DNA from: Chrysopilus asiliformis
Taxonomy: Eukaryota > Arthropoda > Insecta > Diptera > Rhagionidae
NCBI GenBank assembly: GCA_964034945.1
Contig: OZ035961.1
Location: 10,718,001 to 10,782,000 of the forward strand
Length of the DNA: 64,000 nucleotides
Direction of reading: 5' to 3'
Part shown: piece after piece, positions 12,266-23,974 of the stretch
Layout of the letters: every line of letters begins with the position of its first letter
Numbering within the stretch: the first letter of the stretch is position 1
Position numbers and translations under genes: made by a program
Notes under the pieces: generated by a model
The model's input: only the letters and a program-made list of their open reading frames with translations
Told to the model about the DNA's origin: nothing
The model's database searches: none

Positions 12266-12522
12266 CACGTTGGCTACCATGTGAGTCACCGGTGTACACA
12301 CACTATTGTCATTACCGTCAGTTTCTCAAGTTCCATGGTTGAGTGCAGTTGCTCGTGCGGTACAAAGGGGTTTTTTTTTGTGGAGCATATTTCATGTGAA
12401 ATATGTTTTTGTCTGTATTGATTTTGTGTTCACTGGTGACTCACATTGTACAGAAATGATTTTTACGTTTTTCCCAGTGTATACTAGCGGAGTAAGCGTT
12501 TTTTTGGCTGGTAGCCAACGTG
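12266..12522. mobile_element. piggyBac-like miniature element, 257 bp
   Basis: A TTAA tetranucleotide lies at both ends (12262-12265 and 12523-12526), as piggyBac-class insertion leaves. The 14-bp terminal inverted repeats are perfect: CACGTTGGCTACCA and its inverse. Internal inverted copies of TGTGAGTCACCGGTG lie directly next to the left terminus but about 63 bp in from the right terminus. That asymmetry resembles the classical piggyBac end structure. No transposase is encoded, so it would need one in trans. The 12306-12566 open frame is an artefact across it. Confidence 0.88.
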
Positions 12523-12526
12523 TTAA

Positions 12527-15239
12527 GTCGAGAAAAAAATTTCGTGCCTTTTACTTGAAGTTGTAAAAATTGCAACAATAAGAAATGCGCCGCAGGCCAA
12601 AATTTTTGAGATACATGCACTCTCAGTAAATAATCGTTTGCTTTGGTTCTTGATCATTTATAACACTAGATTGAAAAATGCGAGAGAAAATTGTAGTTTC
12701 CGGGACAACATACCTAAATTTGAGACTTTCCCGGCTAATCTGGGACGTATGCTCACCCTATTTCTGAGTTACCATTTTTATTCACAGAAAATAATGAAAA
12801 CATTGAATTATTTAATTACAAAATTTGAATTATTGAAAAATTAGTATTTAAAAAAATGTGATTTAAAAAAAATCAGTGCAGAAAGTTATTTTACTATTTC
12901 TATACAGGTAACTTCCCGCAGTCTGAAGTTGCTGATTATACCAACAAAAAATTGAGTTATTCGGAATAAAATTTGAATTTCTAGTTTCCTTAAAGGTAAA
13001 AATTTCTTGTAGAACGTGACTTCGCTTCAAAAGACTAATTTTCTTCAGTACAACAATAGATTCTTCGGGCTAACCCATTCCTTAATTTCTCTAATCAACC
13101 TTATAGAAATTCAATAAAAAATTTATATTAAATTTCGATTATTGCATGCAAAACGAATTTTTATAATACCTCCGAGTATGTATAGAGAAAGTTCTGGTTT
13201 ATCTTCTCTCATTTTTGAACTGTCTCAAGTGGTAGATCATTCACATTTCGGCCACCATGGCAACAAAAAAGCAATTTACCATGAAAAGCTTGAAGATAGA
13301 TCTCATCTAAATTGACCGAATAATATCCGCAGAAATTAATGATGGTAGCGCAAGAAACGGACATACAATGAAGAAAAAAACTCAAGCATAAACTGCGCCA
13401 AATAACTTGGCAAGTATCTCACCGTTAATGCGGCGTAACACTCGATTACTTCGGGCAATTAAACCGTTGAAGGCGACTTCTTGACAAGGAGCCACGCAAC
13501 CAAATCGATTACACGAAAAATCGTGCTGTTGTAGGTGTTTTTTTCCAGCATTATTACCAGGTAACTTATTCTCCATATTGAGGGCCAGGCGGGAAAAAAA
13601 ATTTATACCTTAATGGACTGGAAAGGCGGAAGATCAGTCATGGGCCAAGGCAATTATGTGTGGCACAAGCGATAAAATGTACAGAACTGTAGTAAAATAG
13701 GTATGCGAATCAGTTGGAAAAAATTTTTGAAGAGCAATCCTCAGACGAAACTAAACTATCCGTTGGCCCTGATTGTCAGTCGAAAAGTTTTTGCTGTTCC
13801 TTCAACGTAAGTATTCCTTTACGTGTAACAGACGAAAGAAATTCAAATTGTCCGGCAAAAAAATTGAGTGATTTCTAAATGAAAAATTTTCTATTAGAAA
13901 AAAAGTAGATACGAGAACTACTAACTACTCGTATGATGATTTATAATGAAACCAGCCCTATGTCTGGATAGCCACGAAGAATGCGATCTCTCCGACATTA
14001 TCGAAAAACGTTGAATTTTAAATTCGCTGCCAACTATTCGACTTACATATTTCAGTTTAAATTAAACGCGAGTCAATTGATAAATGTCTACGCCTTTTTG
14101 TACGTGATCGAATGAATATCAACATCAATTGTGAAACTTTTTCCATAATATGCGACCATGCCTTGAACCTCCTGGTACTCGTATTACAGATCAACAGTCC
14201 ATGATATACCATTAGGTAATTGACAAAAACAATTTACTATTATTAGTAGTATCTGACGATAATGATAATACACAAAAAAAATCTATAAAATAAAATGTGG
14301 AAAATATACTGAAAAAACGCGGCTAATTGAAACACCTCACCGCCAATATACCTTTTCGATTTCTAGCAATTCGATCGAACCGTAAGTATTATAAGCTGTA
14401 GCTGGTGATCTGAAATTGCCACTATTCGATAAAGTAGCGATCGCTTGGCTCATTTCACTTCACTTTACCCTAGCCCGAGGGCTTTTTCTTCAAGTTTTTT
14501 TTTCATTTCAGGTGCAAAAAATGTTACCGATCAACTCAATATGCCACAATTACACAACATCGCTACCAATTACAGCTTTCGTATCTTGTATCTCTTTATC
14601 GTTTTTGTTCAGCTTTATTGTTACATTTTCGAAAAGTGATTGGGCGTACCTACAGTACTTTTATCTTAAATTCTAAGACTCATGATGTCTGTTGCTTAAA
14701 TTCGCTAATAGACAATTTAAATCAGAACAAAAAGTGACAATGCGGCATCAGCATAGCTAACTAATATTAGCATTTAAAAGTTGAGTGGCTAACAAAAAAA
14801 ATACCTTCAAATTTCTGCTTGGGTGGAAAAAACGATTCCTAGATCATCAAAACATTTACAAGTTGGGCTTAGCCTAAAAGGTTTTTTTTTCACATTTTCC
14901 CCTTTTTATTATCGAAAACTGTTGTATCAGGTAAAAAATGGGTCCTAGATTAAACATCGATAGTTAAGCTCTAAATTCCATATGGAAACACAATAACTCC
15001 TGAAGAAATCGAATTAGAAACATGAAATTTTCAACAGACGTGCTTTTGAAAGTAATAAGACAGCAGTTAAGACTAGATAACATATTTTTCAAAATAAAAA
15101 ATCAGTAAAGAGCATATCTCCCCTCCAAAAACAAACAGACAAATTGTTCGTGTTTTTCTTCGAAAACATTGTATGAAATTGAAAATACTTTATGTGAACA
15201 GCACCTGACTGTCTAATACAAATTTACGTTACTGCGCAA
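12527..15239. other. Non-coding stretch
   Basis: No gene is supported. A minus-strand frame at 13382-13576 has a true ATG and 64 codons (MENKLPGNNAGKKHLQQHDF...) with a donor-like AACG|GTGAGA inside, but no domain. It stays a weak possibility. The 12586-12597 segment TGCGCCGCAGGC is one of four nearly identical GC-rich motifs in the window (see findings). Confidence 0.4.
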
Positions 15240-15430
15240 TTTACACTATAACTTGACACCTAAAATATTAGCTTATATAAAAATATCATTTTTTTACGAA
15301 ATCTGAAATATCTCGATAACGGTAAGAGATATCGATTCACGGTAAAAGGCAAAAATGTAAGAAAATCTTGATGTCTATAATTTTATATTTGTTTTTCGAA
15401 AAATCATTAGTTTGCAAGCCATATGCAATA
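15240..15430. repeat. Dispersed repeat family A, copy 2 (fragment)
   Basis: It shares the phrases CTGCGCAATTTACRCTAT, GATAACGGTAAGAGATAT-like text and CGGTAAAAGG-AAAAATGTA, then GTTTGCAAG, in the same order as copy 3 at 26070-26260. It ends about 220 bp before the LINE. No coding potential. Confidence 0.6.
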
Positions 15431-15649
15431 ATTTAATTAAATAGCAACGAGTATCTCTACCACAAGCAAATATGTCAACTAAAACATTCCACATATCGTC
15501 GACTAAGAATTTAAAATTATAACTTTTTTCCACTGAACCGATTTTTTGAAATATGAATTATAGACACTTTCTAATAAAACGTTCTGCATTGTTTAAATAT
15601 TTTAAATATAACAGGATTCAAATTGTATAACTTGTTCTCGAATTCGTTC

Positions 15650-17415
15650 TAATAAAAGCCGTCGTCCAGTAAAGTTCTCAGTAAAATTCTCGGTGCCCTA
15701 CTAAATAGAGTAAATAATTTGTATTTGTCTTTGAAATAATTAAAAACCCAGTCAACCAATTTACCGCCCCAACCCACCATATCGGAGATTGTCTCTCCAA
15801 AACTTTCCATCCGCAAAAGACAAATAGTTAGAATTCTGCAGGAGATTGACGTGAACAAATCTACAGGACCGGACGGCATTCCCCCCCATGTTTTGAAAAA
15901 ATGTGCCGTCACCTTAGCTGGACCTCTTCGCTCCCTATTTTACCTCAGCTTCTCCAAGGGGATCTATCCCTCTTCTTGGAAAGCAGCTAATGTCCAGCCC
16001 ATTCCCAAAAAAGGTGACAAATGCGACCCCTCAAATTATAGGCCTATAGCTCTGACTTCTGTACTTGCCAAGGTTATGGAAACTTTAATAAATACCAAAA
16101 TTACAAATTTTTTAGAGCGCAATAACATAATCAACGATCGCCAATATGGCTTTCGTGCGCGCCGCTCCACAGGCGATTTTTTGGTCTGCTTGACCGAGCG
16201 CTGGAGTAAAAGTCTCCATAATTTTGGCGAATCAAAAACTATAGCGCTGGACATCTCCAAAGCTTTCGACCGTGTTTGGCATAAAGCTTTGATGGCAAAG
16301 ATACGAGCTATCGGTCTAAACCCTGCAATTTCCAAATGGATTGAGAGCTACCTTTCTGATCGTTCAATACAGGTTGTATTGGATGGTTATAAATCTGATC
16401 TCTTCAAAATTAACTCTGGTGTCCCTCAAGGCTCAGTTCTAGCTCCTACGCTTTTCTTAATATTTATCAATGATCTACTATCTCTCACTCTCAATCCACT
16501 TTATTGTTTCGCTGATGACAGCTCCCTTGACGCATCCTACCATTTCAGTTCACCTGCAGAATCGAACGCCATTGCAGTTCGATCGAAACGCAGTGAGCAA
16601 ATTAGATCTTTGAATTCTGATTTAAACACAATTCTGGCTTGGGGCAGAATCAACCGTGTGGAATTCAACGCATCTAAAACCCAATCAATGCTGTTATCGA
16701 TGAAATGCGAAAAATCCCCCGAAACGGTCGAATTTATGAGTGAGTCCATTAGTGACTCAAAAAACATCAGAATGTTGGGCATCGAAATAAATGAGAAGCT
16801 CCAATGGAGTGATCATATTTTTAAAATAGCAAAGGAAGCATCGCAGTGCCTAGGCTTCCTGGGACGATGCAAAAAATATTTCACACCAGTCGACGTCCTT
16901 AACATTTACAAGAGCTACATTCGACCGAGACTCGAGTACAATTCGCACATTTGGGCTGGAGCCCCAAAAACTGTCCTCCAACTGCTGGACAGAATCCAAA
17001 AACGTGCGATCCGACTAATTGGAGACAAGTCTTTGACAGATTCATTACCGTCTCTCGAGCATCGTCGCTCTGTTGGAGTACTCAGCATATTCTACAAATA
17101 TTTCAATGGGAAATGTTCCACCGAAATTTCCCAACTTATTCCTCCACGGTATATTTTCCCTAGACCCTCTCGTGCAGCTACACGTGCGCACGACTTCTTC
17201 CTTGAGCCTCCCCGCTTTCGTACAGTAAAGTTTAGGGGTTCCTTCATTCCGCGAACAACAAGACTTTGGAACAATTTACCATCCGATGTGTTCCCCCCGG
17301 ACTATAACCCGCAGAAGTTCAAGGAGAACATAAATCGGCATCTCCTTTTGTCCTTCCAACCATCCCGAGCTGTGCTTCGGCATTAAAGGGTCTTCCCCTA
17401 AGCTCTGGCTGGATC

Positions 17416-17446
<31 letters not shown>
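15650..17446 (+). mobile_element. 5'-truncated LINE (CR1/Jockey-type non-LTR element)
   Basis: The element consists of the 3' part of a reverse-transcriptase ORF, a 33-bp 3' UTR and a poly(A) run of about 27 nt ending near 17446. A poly(A) tail and loss of the 5' end are usual for target-primed reverse transcription. The coding frame can be followed back to about 15650, where AAGCCGTCGTCC starts a readable stretch after stops. No target-site duplication could be identified by eye. The long intact frame and clean poly(A) suggest a fairly recent insertion. Confidence 0.9.
15740..17386 (+). CDS. Non-LTR retrotransposon reverse transcriptase, N-terminally truncated
   Basis: The product is the reverse-transcriptase part of a LINE ORF2, which copies element RNA into DNA at a nicked chromosomal target. 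The frame is open for 548 codons. An in-frame TAA at 15737 interrupts readable sequence further upstream (KPSSSKVLSKILGALLNRVN). Counting from the GTG at 15851, visible RT motifs are STGPDGIPPHVLKK (4-17), PIPKKGDKCDPSNYRPIALT (50-69), LDISKAFDRVWH (133-144), NSGVPQGSVLAPTLF (188-202) and the catalytic FADD (220-223). The C-terminal region carries IWAGAPKTVLQLLDRIQKRA and a conserved tail of the CR1/Jockey type. The endonuclease domain and ORF1 are missing, so this copy cannot move by itself. No frameshift is present after 15740. Confidence 0.93.
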   Translation, partial: LKTQSTNLPPQPTISEIVSPKLSIRKRQIVRILQEIDVNKSTGPDGIPPHVLKKCAVTLAGPLRSLFYLSFSKGIYPSSWKAANVQPIPKKGDKCDPSNYRPIALTSVLAKVMETLINTKITNFLERNNIINDRQYGFRARRSTGDFLVCLTERWSKSLHNFGESKTIALDISKAFDRVWHKALMAKIRAIGLNPAISKWIESYLSDRSIQVVLDGYKSDLFKINSGVPQGSVLAPTLFLIFINDLLSLTLNPLYCFADDSSLDASYHFSSPAESNAIAVRSKRSEQIRSLNSDLNTILAWGRINRVEFNASKTQSMLLSMKCEKSPETVEFMSESISDSKNIRMLGIEINEKLQWSDHIFKIAKEASQCLGFLGRCKKYFTPVDVLNIYKSYIRPRLEYNSHIWAGAPKTVLQLLDRIQKRAIRLIGDKSLTDSLPSLEHRRSVGVLSIFYKYFNGKCSTEISQLIPPRYIFPRPSRAATRAHDFFLEPPRFRTVKFRGSFIPRTTRLWNNLPSDVFPPDYNPQKFKENINRHLLLSFQPSRAVLRH

Positions 17447-17449
<3 letters not shown>

Positions 17450-19568
17450 CCGAAAAGCCCAGGAACTGAACCCAGCTCAAAATGCGGGAAAAAGCTTACA
17501 TGCGATAAATAAATTCACATACGACTATAGTTCCAAAGCGCCCGGTTTTTGAAACTTTGTAAAGTCATCGAAAAACTTTACAAGCAAAAGTTGTTGCAAA
17601 TTCTGTAGTTTTTCATTCCCAAAAAAAAAATCGAGAAAAACCCCAAAAAATTAACAAAATTTCAGGTTTTGAATGGATTGTAATATGACCCAAAATTTTC
17701 TTCATCCAACAATCCTTGACTCTTTGTACCTTTTATTTGCAATGTCAAATAAACCATTAAACTTTCTTACCCCTGTTGTTTCCAAAGACACCGCAATATT
17801 TGTAAATCGAATTAGTTATTTTCATTGTTGCGGTCGCCTAATTTCAGTGATTAAATTTTTGTCTATTTATTTTCTATAAAAAACCTCGGTAGTTACATTT
17901 GAGAAACAAATCATTACTCACCAAAGTTAATGGCAGACGAGATTAGACGCCCCAAAATGATTTATTTGCTTTGAGGTTAAAGAAGAGTGTGCACTGCTCG
18001 ATCACAAGACGGGCCGGCGATCAAATCAAATCAAAAGACGCTGTGATCCTCAACTTCACGTATTAGTAGTGTTGGTGGTTTGTTGCGCTTTGCTATGCTA
18101 TAAAAGATAATATGATTAAGATTAATAGATCATTTGATTCAATGTACAAATAGGTCAAGATTATGAGAATCGGGTTCATGCCAAATATTTCAAATTAACT
18201 TTTTATGTGTATATCTTATAGCTGAGGTTACTTCATAATCGATATTCGTCCATTTATAATTATTAAATGTATATTTGTATCTCTCTTTGCTTGTTGTTTG
18301 TTAATATCTTTGTTGGGTGGTTTTCTGATAGTTTTATTGTAATCAAAGTCGAACAGAAATTATCAAATTGTTGTTCTTTGGAAAACCTGATCTTTAAAGT
18401 CGAATTTCTTTATTCTCACATTATGAGTAGGTATTAAGAATTGGTGACCTATGGTTTTTAGAGTGGATCAAATGATTTTTCCAGTGTATATTAAAAAATT
18501 TGTTTAAAATCCTAATCGTACAAATCGGCATAATATTCGCCTAATCCAGACATCTTATACGGTTCGTTGCAGATCACTCGCGGCATGAAGAAAATGTACA
18601 CCTAGATCTTGCAATGGGCACGTTGTAATGCGAGAAAGCTGTAATTAATGATCAATATCTCCTCGTAGATCGGTTATGGTATTGTTGGTGATATTGTTGT
18701 AGGATTCGGGTATTGGGTTTCATTTCACTTTGTTGATTTGATCAACAATAGTAGGTACATTTCGAAAACGATCAGAATTGCGGACATATTGTAGCCGTTA
18801 GCTAGATTCGGTTTGGATCAAACTTCGATCGATGGCCGATCGGACATTAATTAGTTTGGCTTGATCCAGGCCCAGCCGGAGATCTTTTTGCACAACAATA
18901 GTTTGTTATGAAACTGAATAAATATGAAATCAAAAGCATGTTTCTTGTATCAATCGATTTGACACTTTCATTCTTGTACACGTATTGAATAATTGAGTTG
19001 AAAGGTGGTGAGGCTAAAGTGGGATCAATTTGAATTCCGATTGGGTCATTAGGTTAATAAAAGTTTAGTAAAATGTTTGGGGAAAGCTTACAAGAAGGGT
19101 AATTTTTTTATGAAATTAGCATACGATAAAGAGCGAGACCCCAAAAATCTTGAGCTTGTCTTCTCAGAAAAGTATTATAAACCATAAATATAGTTTGACT
19201 TTCGTTGCTTTAAAAAGCTCTAACCAATGACCCATAGCGCTAAAATTTTGGATCACAACACACCAACCGAATTTAATATTATTGATATTTCAATAGAATT
19301 ACTTAGTGGTAACGACATACACGGTTAGATCAATTTTACGGCATCTACTGTGATAAGTTGCACACAAAACCGTACAAATGTTGCAACTCATCCGTGGTTC
19401 ACAATCCGAGCAACAGGGTTGAAAAATTTTTATGACAGCCCAATTTAGGAGGCCCATGACAACCCAATTTAGGAGGCCCAGTACTGCAATAACAAAAGAC
19501 ATTTTAGGAATTAAAACTTCATAAATGACAAAAGAAAAAAATGTTCGGAAAATTAATTTTACAAATGA
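17447..19568. other. Non-coding stretch
   Basis: No gene is supported. A patch at about 18780-18890 is GC-richer (GGCCGATCGGACATTAATTAG, then CCAGGCCCAGCCGGAGATC), with no open frame that is bounded by splice sites. It could be conserved regulatory DNA, but that is only a guess from composition. Confidence 0.4.
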
Positions 19569-19570
19569 TA

Positions 19571-19822
19571 TTTGAGGCGTTAAAAGCTAGAGTGGACCAA
19601 CCCACATGTCGAAATCGTGAATTTTTTTGTGTTTGAATCAGTATTCCGAGTGAGTTTTTAGATAAAAATGTTTGGATGCACAAAAGAACATTTCAACATT
19701 GAGTAATAAAGTCCACAGAATTTTTTTTCCCAAAAATTTACAGTCAATAATAGTTCAAAAGTGGAAAAGCTTCAAAAACTCGATTATGTGGCTTGGTCCA
19801 CTCTAGCTTTTAACGCCTCATT
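19571..19822. mobile_element. Miniature inverted-repeat element with TA target site, 252 bp
   Basis: The ends are long near-perfect inverted repeats of about 37 bp. A 28-bp core (GAGGCGTTAAAAGCTAGAGT, then GGACCAA at 19574-19600) is matched by its inverse at 19794-19820. TA lies on both sides (19569-19570 and 19823-19824), which fits the Tc1/mariner group. An alternative reading is an ATTT duplication. The interior is AT-rich and has no transposase. A family B copy abuts the right side. Confidence 0.85.
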
Positions 19823-19826
19823 TAAG

Positions 19827-20165
19827 AACATAATAAAAGCTACGATTGCCGGGGCGCAATCGTCAAATACTCTATCTGAGGGCAGACAAATTTTTTTATG
19901 AAAAAAAAAATCCATTTGTATGGGAGATGGGGGACGGATTAGAGAACTTATCCTTGCAATATACGAGAAACGCAACATTAACAAAGTTTCAAGTCTCTAA
20001 CTCAATCCTTTCGGAAGTTATGGTATTCACAGACGGGCATGCAGAAATCAAAATCTTTAGTCATACCAAACACTTTGGTGTAGCTGATTTTGGTATCCGA
20101 CGATTGGTTCGATGCGTTACAAACGGTATACTAAATCTAATATACTCCTATATAATATAGAGTAT
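19827..20165. repeat. Dispersed repeat family B, copy 2 (diverged)
   Basis: It starts with AACATAATAAAAGCTACGAT as in copy 1, contains TTTCAAGTCTCTAACTCAAT and ACAGACGGGCATGCAGAA, and ends with GCGTTACAAACGGTATAC. It lacks the expanded ACAGACGG array. Small open frames at 19784-20160 are artefacts. Confidence 0.7.
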
Positions 20166-21594
20166 AAATATTAACCCAAACTACATTGTTAGATTAAATT
20201 TAATCACATCAAATAACTGATATCATGGGTGGCATTTACATATGACAGTTCAATTCTAAGTAATTTATATCTTTACTATAAGTGGCTTTTCTTGCAATTC
20301 CATAATCCTATTTCAAATAATTTTATTGGACGCAATATACAGTCGCATCAACATGCAATCCAGTAACTCTATAAAACCGATTTAAATCTGAATTTAAATA
20401 TGCAAAAAAGAAATTATATCGCTTTCATTAAAAGTCACAGTACGAATAGATGAAATTATGTAATATTCGACTTCATAAAATGAATTTATCCGTATTCCCA
20501 AAGCATCTTAAGATCGTCTTCATGACTGGAATGCACTTGAGACATGAATTCGCAGACTCTCGTCCAATTCCATTTCATTACGATCAATTCGAATGGTCGA
20601 GATTGCCTCTGCTAATAAACTCTAATCCCACAGTCAAAAAAGCCGACATACCACATAGAATTCGCATTGAAATATAGTAAGAAACATATAAGAAACTGGA
20701 GATATTATGATACAATTCTTTACACATTGTTGGCTAATACTCAATGGTTAAAGTTAAGTTTTATGCTGAAAGACTGTTACGATATTATGATTTGTCTATC
20801 TATCGATTTTACATTATTTGAATATTAGATCGAGTGTTTACGGACGCTTCATGCCATAGTTCATGTTTTCTTGATCGATATTATGTTGCGTATGTTTGGA
20901 TAACTTTAAAAATGTTGTCAGACTTTGAAAATGATCTCAGAAGCAATAATTTGGAAAATGAGTAAGACTTCTTTACTCGTAATTTCAAAGTGAATTCAAC
21001 GTTTCCATTAATTGCAGATCACTAACATTAAGTAAGAGGTCCGTCTTTGCTAATAATTCTACGTTTTGGTCACATCATCTTTATGGGACATTGATTTACT
21101 TAAGATGTTCAAAGAATTGTTCAAATAGATATATTGTAGAATTCGCCAATTAAATAGATAAAAACACCACATTTTCAATAATTTTTTGAATGTTCATCAC
21201 AAAAATGAGAAAATCTAATACTTGATTTCGATTTCTTCGCCACACGTATTTTTTCTCGAAACTTGTTAAAATTTATGGTCAAATAATGGCAAGCTCAGGA
21301 AATTTAAAATCAAAAATGTTATTTAAATATTTGTGGTTAACTAAATTGAAATCGACAACAGGTAAAACCACAGAAATTGATCGACGGTCGTGGGAATAGA
21401 TTTTTTTAGATATTTGGCGCTCCAAAGCTTTACTCTCTTACCATTTTAGATAAAATGAACTAATCAGCAATTTGGGGGTTAGATATAATTACAAAACTCT
21501 CTAAAAAAAAGTTTTTAAGACTCTTTTCAGAAATTAAATTTGATTTTAAATCTTTTATTTAGGGTCCATAAAATATATCACACTTTTAGGTAGT
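20166..21594. other. Non-coding stretch
   Basis: No gene is supported. The plus frame at 20450-20677 (MKLCNIRLHKMNLSVFPKHL...) has 75 codons with no domain and no adjacent splice evidence. The remainder is AT-rich. Confidence 0.4.
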
Positions 21595-21598
21595 TTAA

Positions 21599-21781
21599 CC
21601 CTAGACCCGTGTAGAACGATTTTTTGGGGTTATATTTTCCCATTGTATTTCTTACTTGTTTAACGAATAAACCACATTTTTATGATTTTTAAACAAACAA
21701 GCCATACATTTTCTATTAGAATTACATCTGAGTGCCCAAGTACACAATATTTGGAAGTTTTATAGTAACACGGGTCTAGGG
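21599..21781. mobile_element. piggyBac-like miniature element, 183 bp
   Basis: TTAA lies at 21595-21598 and 21782-21785. The 14-bp terminal inverted repeats are CCCTAGACCCGTGT and its exact inverse. The first six bases, CCCTAG, match the well-known start of piggyBac ends. The interior has no open frame and no clear subterminal inverted repeat. It is non-autonomous. Confidence 0.9.
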
Positions 21782-21789
21782 TTAATGGC

Positions 21790-21895
21790 GGTACAAAATT
21801 CCCTGAAAGATCGCGAAAAAGCGAGCTTAAGAGTGGGAGGGGGAGTGGTCAAAAGTGCAAAAATTAGCTTGACGTATTTTACGGACAGCTCCCAT
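21790..21895 (-). repeat. Dispersed repeat family C, copy 1
   Basis: Read on the minus strand it begins GGGAGCTGTCCGTAAAATAC followed by GTCAAGCTAATTTTTGC and a C-rich stretch. This matches the copy at 32766 closely (GGAGCTGTCCACAAAATACG). Six copies of this one-ended family are visible in the window, in both orientations. Confidence 0.7.
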
Positions 21896-21945
21896 GGACG
21901 TCCGCATCACTAAATATGAAAAACGTACTCTATTTCGGCTACATA

Positions 21946-22217
21946 CACTCAAAAAAATGTTCAGGTCAACTTTTTGTCAGGTTAACTCTGACCTTACAGA
22001 GGTTTCTGTAAGCCAGCTAGCGGTCAGAGTTAACCTAACTAAGGTCAACTCGTTCAGCTCCCAATGCCCTACTTCACCTGCTGGTGGCTTAATTTCAGAA
22101 TTTCTCCGACCACAGGTCAACTCAGTTTTACTTGCCCACATGCAGGCGAACGCGCGCCTGCCCGAGGCTAATTACGCCGTATGTAGGTCGTCGAGTTAGC
22201 CTCCATTTTTCTGAGTG
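21946..22217. mobile_element. Miniature element with CACTCA ends and TA target site, 272 bp
   Basis: The ends read CACTCAAAAAAATG and, inverted, CACTCAGAAAAATG, with TA on both sides (21944-21945, 22218-22219). The interior is GC-richer and carries several copies of a GGTCAACTC/GGTTAAC motif (for example near 21963, 21979, 22029, 22043, 22114). The right inner part reads GAGTTAGCCTCC. The open frame at 21894-22199 is a by-product. Confidence 0.75.
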
Positions 22218-22219
22218 TA

Positions 22220-23848
22220 TTGCTCCAAACAAATATTTCGCCTGCGGCACATTTTTTCAACAATTTTCCACAAAAGGTGTATTATTTCAAAACATGTTGT
22301 CGGCAGTGCTTCTCTCTTTATTGTTATTTTTATTAATAATTTTAGATTACGACTATTTATAAAACGTACAAAGCGCAAAAAATTAAATTAATTATAAAAA
22401 AATACTTAAAGTCCTAGAGGTCGGGATGGTCAAACAGCAAATTTTTTAACTTTAATTTTTTGTGTCTTAAAATTTGTTTTATTTTAAAGATACATCTTTA
22501 ACCTCAAAATGTTTTCCATTGAAGAAAACTTTTAACTCAGATTATTCCATGTTTCTCAGAAATGTCTTGTAAGTCATGTTCGATTAACAAACCCTTAGGG
22601 AAGAACTTGAAACATCATTATCATCATCCTGGAAATAAATTGAGCTCCAATAAATCAACGCACGGTTTCTGACAGATTTCCTGTGTTTTTCGGTGCTACC
22701 TTTTAATGTTCTCACACGCAAAGCATAAAATTTACGTAATCACGACTTATAGTCTTACCACGGTCTTATAATATAGTCACAAAACGATTGACTACGCCCT
22801 GTATTCAGATTTGCTTCAAGAAAATCTGTAAGGTCTCAATGAGTTTAGCCATATTTCTTGTGGCTGTCCAATTTCATTAAACGGAGTTTTTTTTTTTATT
22901 TCTTAGTACAGTTCTTGTCGATTTTTTATTCTTAAGGTGTTTTTTGTAACTCCAATTACTCATTGCGTCTGTCGACTACTAATAACTATTTTATGAATCT
23001 TTCAGTAACACTTCCTGATAATAATTTTATGGTGAATTTATTCCTTCTGATGAAGTAGACATCTTCTAATTCTATTTTCATTTTTGCCTAATTTAATTTC
23101 TATTATAAATTGTCAAGATTTTCAATTAAATTCAGATTGATCTCTCAAGGTGGTAAATTGTTATAAATTTTTCGGATAAAATAAACCAATGATTGATTTC
23201 GGATCGGTGCCAAAAAATAATACGGCATGCAGTCAAGACAGGTAACTGAAACTTATTTAATTGGATCCAGTCGAAAAGATTTCCCAAACTAAGTGTTATT
23301 TATGATGACACTTACGACGATTACCAGCGTTAACTTTCACGAATTTTTGTCGAAAATGAAACCAACGGCTGTCACAATTTTTAATTAAGTTCTCATGTTA
23401 TGGTTAATTATAACGGCACCTTGTGGTCTGAAGTTTTTGATAAATTTCTTATTTTTCTGACAACTTGATACCTTTATTGATTTAAAAATCGAAAATAATT
23501 ACGATATATGAATTTTTCCACTACTTAATTTTTAATCATCTTAATCCGAATTGCGGTTTGTCTGTTAATATCACGACATTTTTGTGAATAATTTTATAAT
23601 TTTTGATTAAAATATTTTTCTCACATATGCAAAACAAGGCCAATTTGTCGTTCACGAATTTATAATGACACATTATTATATGTAGTTTACTAAAAAGCAA
23701 TACCAATTAAAATTTTTAAGAACCGTTACAACATTGTGGACTGTTTATATTTCTTTTTTGCTTTGAAACCTTAACAAAATATCTAATTTTTTAATATTTT
23801 CACATCAAAATATTTTGACATCTGTAACAAAAACTTAAGAAATTAGAG
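22220..23848. other. Non-coding stretch
   Basis: No gene is supported. It starts with a copy of the GCCTGCGGCAC motif at 22240-22250 and is otherwise AT-rich, with frequent poly-T runs. Confidence 0.45.
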
Positions 23849-23940
23849 GCTGTTCACAAAAAAACTCAGGCATATTTTTCAGGCATATTTACTTTCTTTT
23901 GTACCAATGGATACCCCCCACTCCCCTTTCCATAGAGTGA
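23849..23940 (+). repeat. Dispersed repeat family C, copy 2 (fragment)
   Basis: It begins AGGCTGTTCACAAAAAAACT and ends in a C-rich patch (ACCCCCCACTCCCC), as other family C copies do. It lies 30 bp left of a piggyBac-like element. Confidence 0.5.
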
Positions 23941-23974
23941 TGCCCTATAAGTGTGACATATTGTATAAATTTAA

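Noticed and set aside
16036..17274. Minus-strand and alternate-frame open frames inside the LINE
   Set aside because: They are shadows of the reverse-transcriptase frame.
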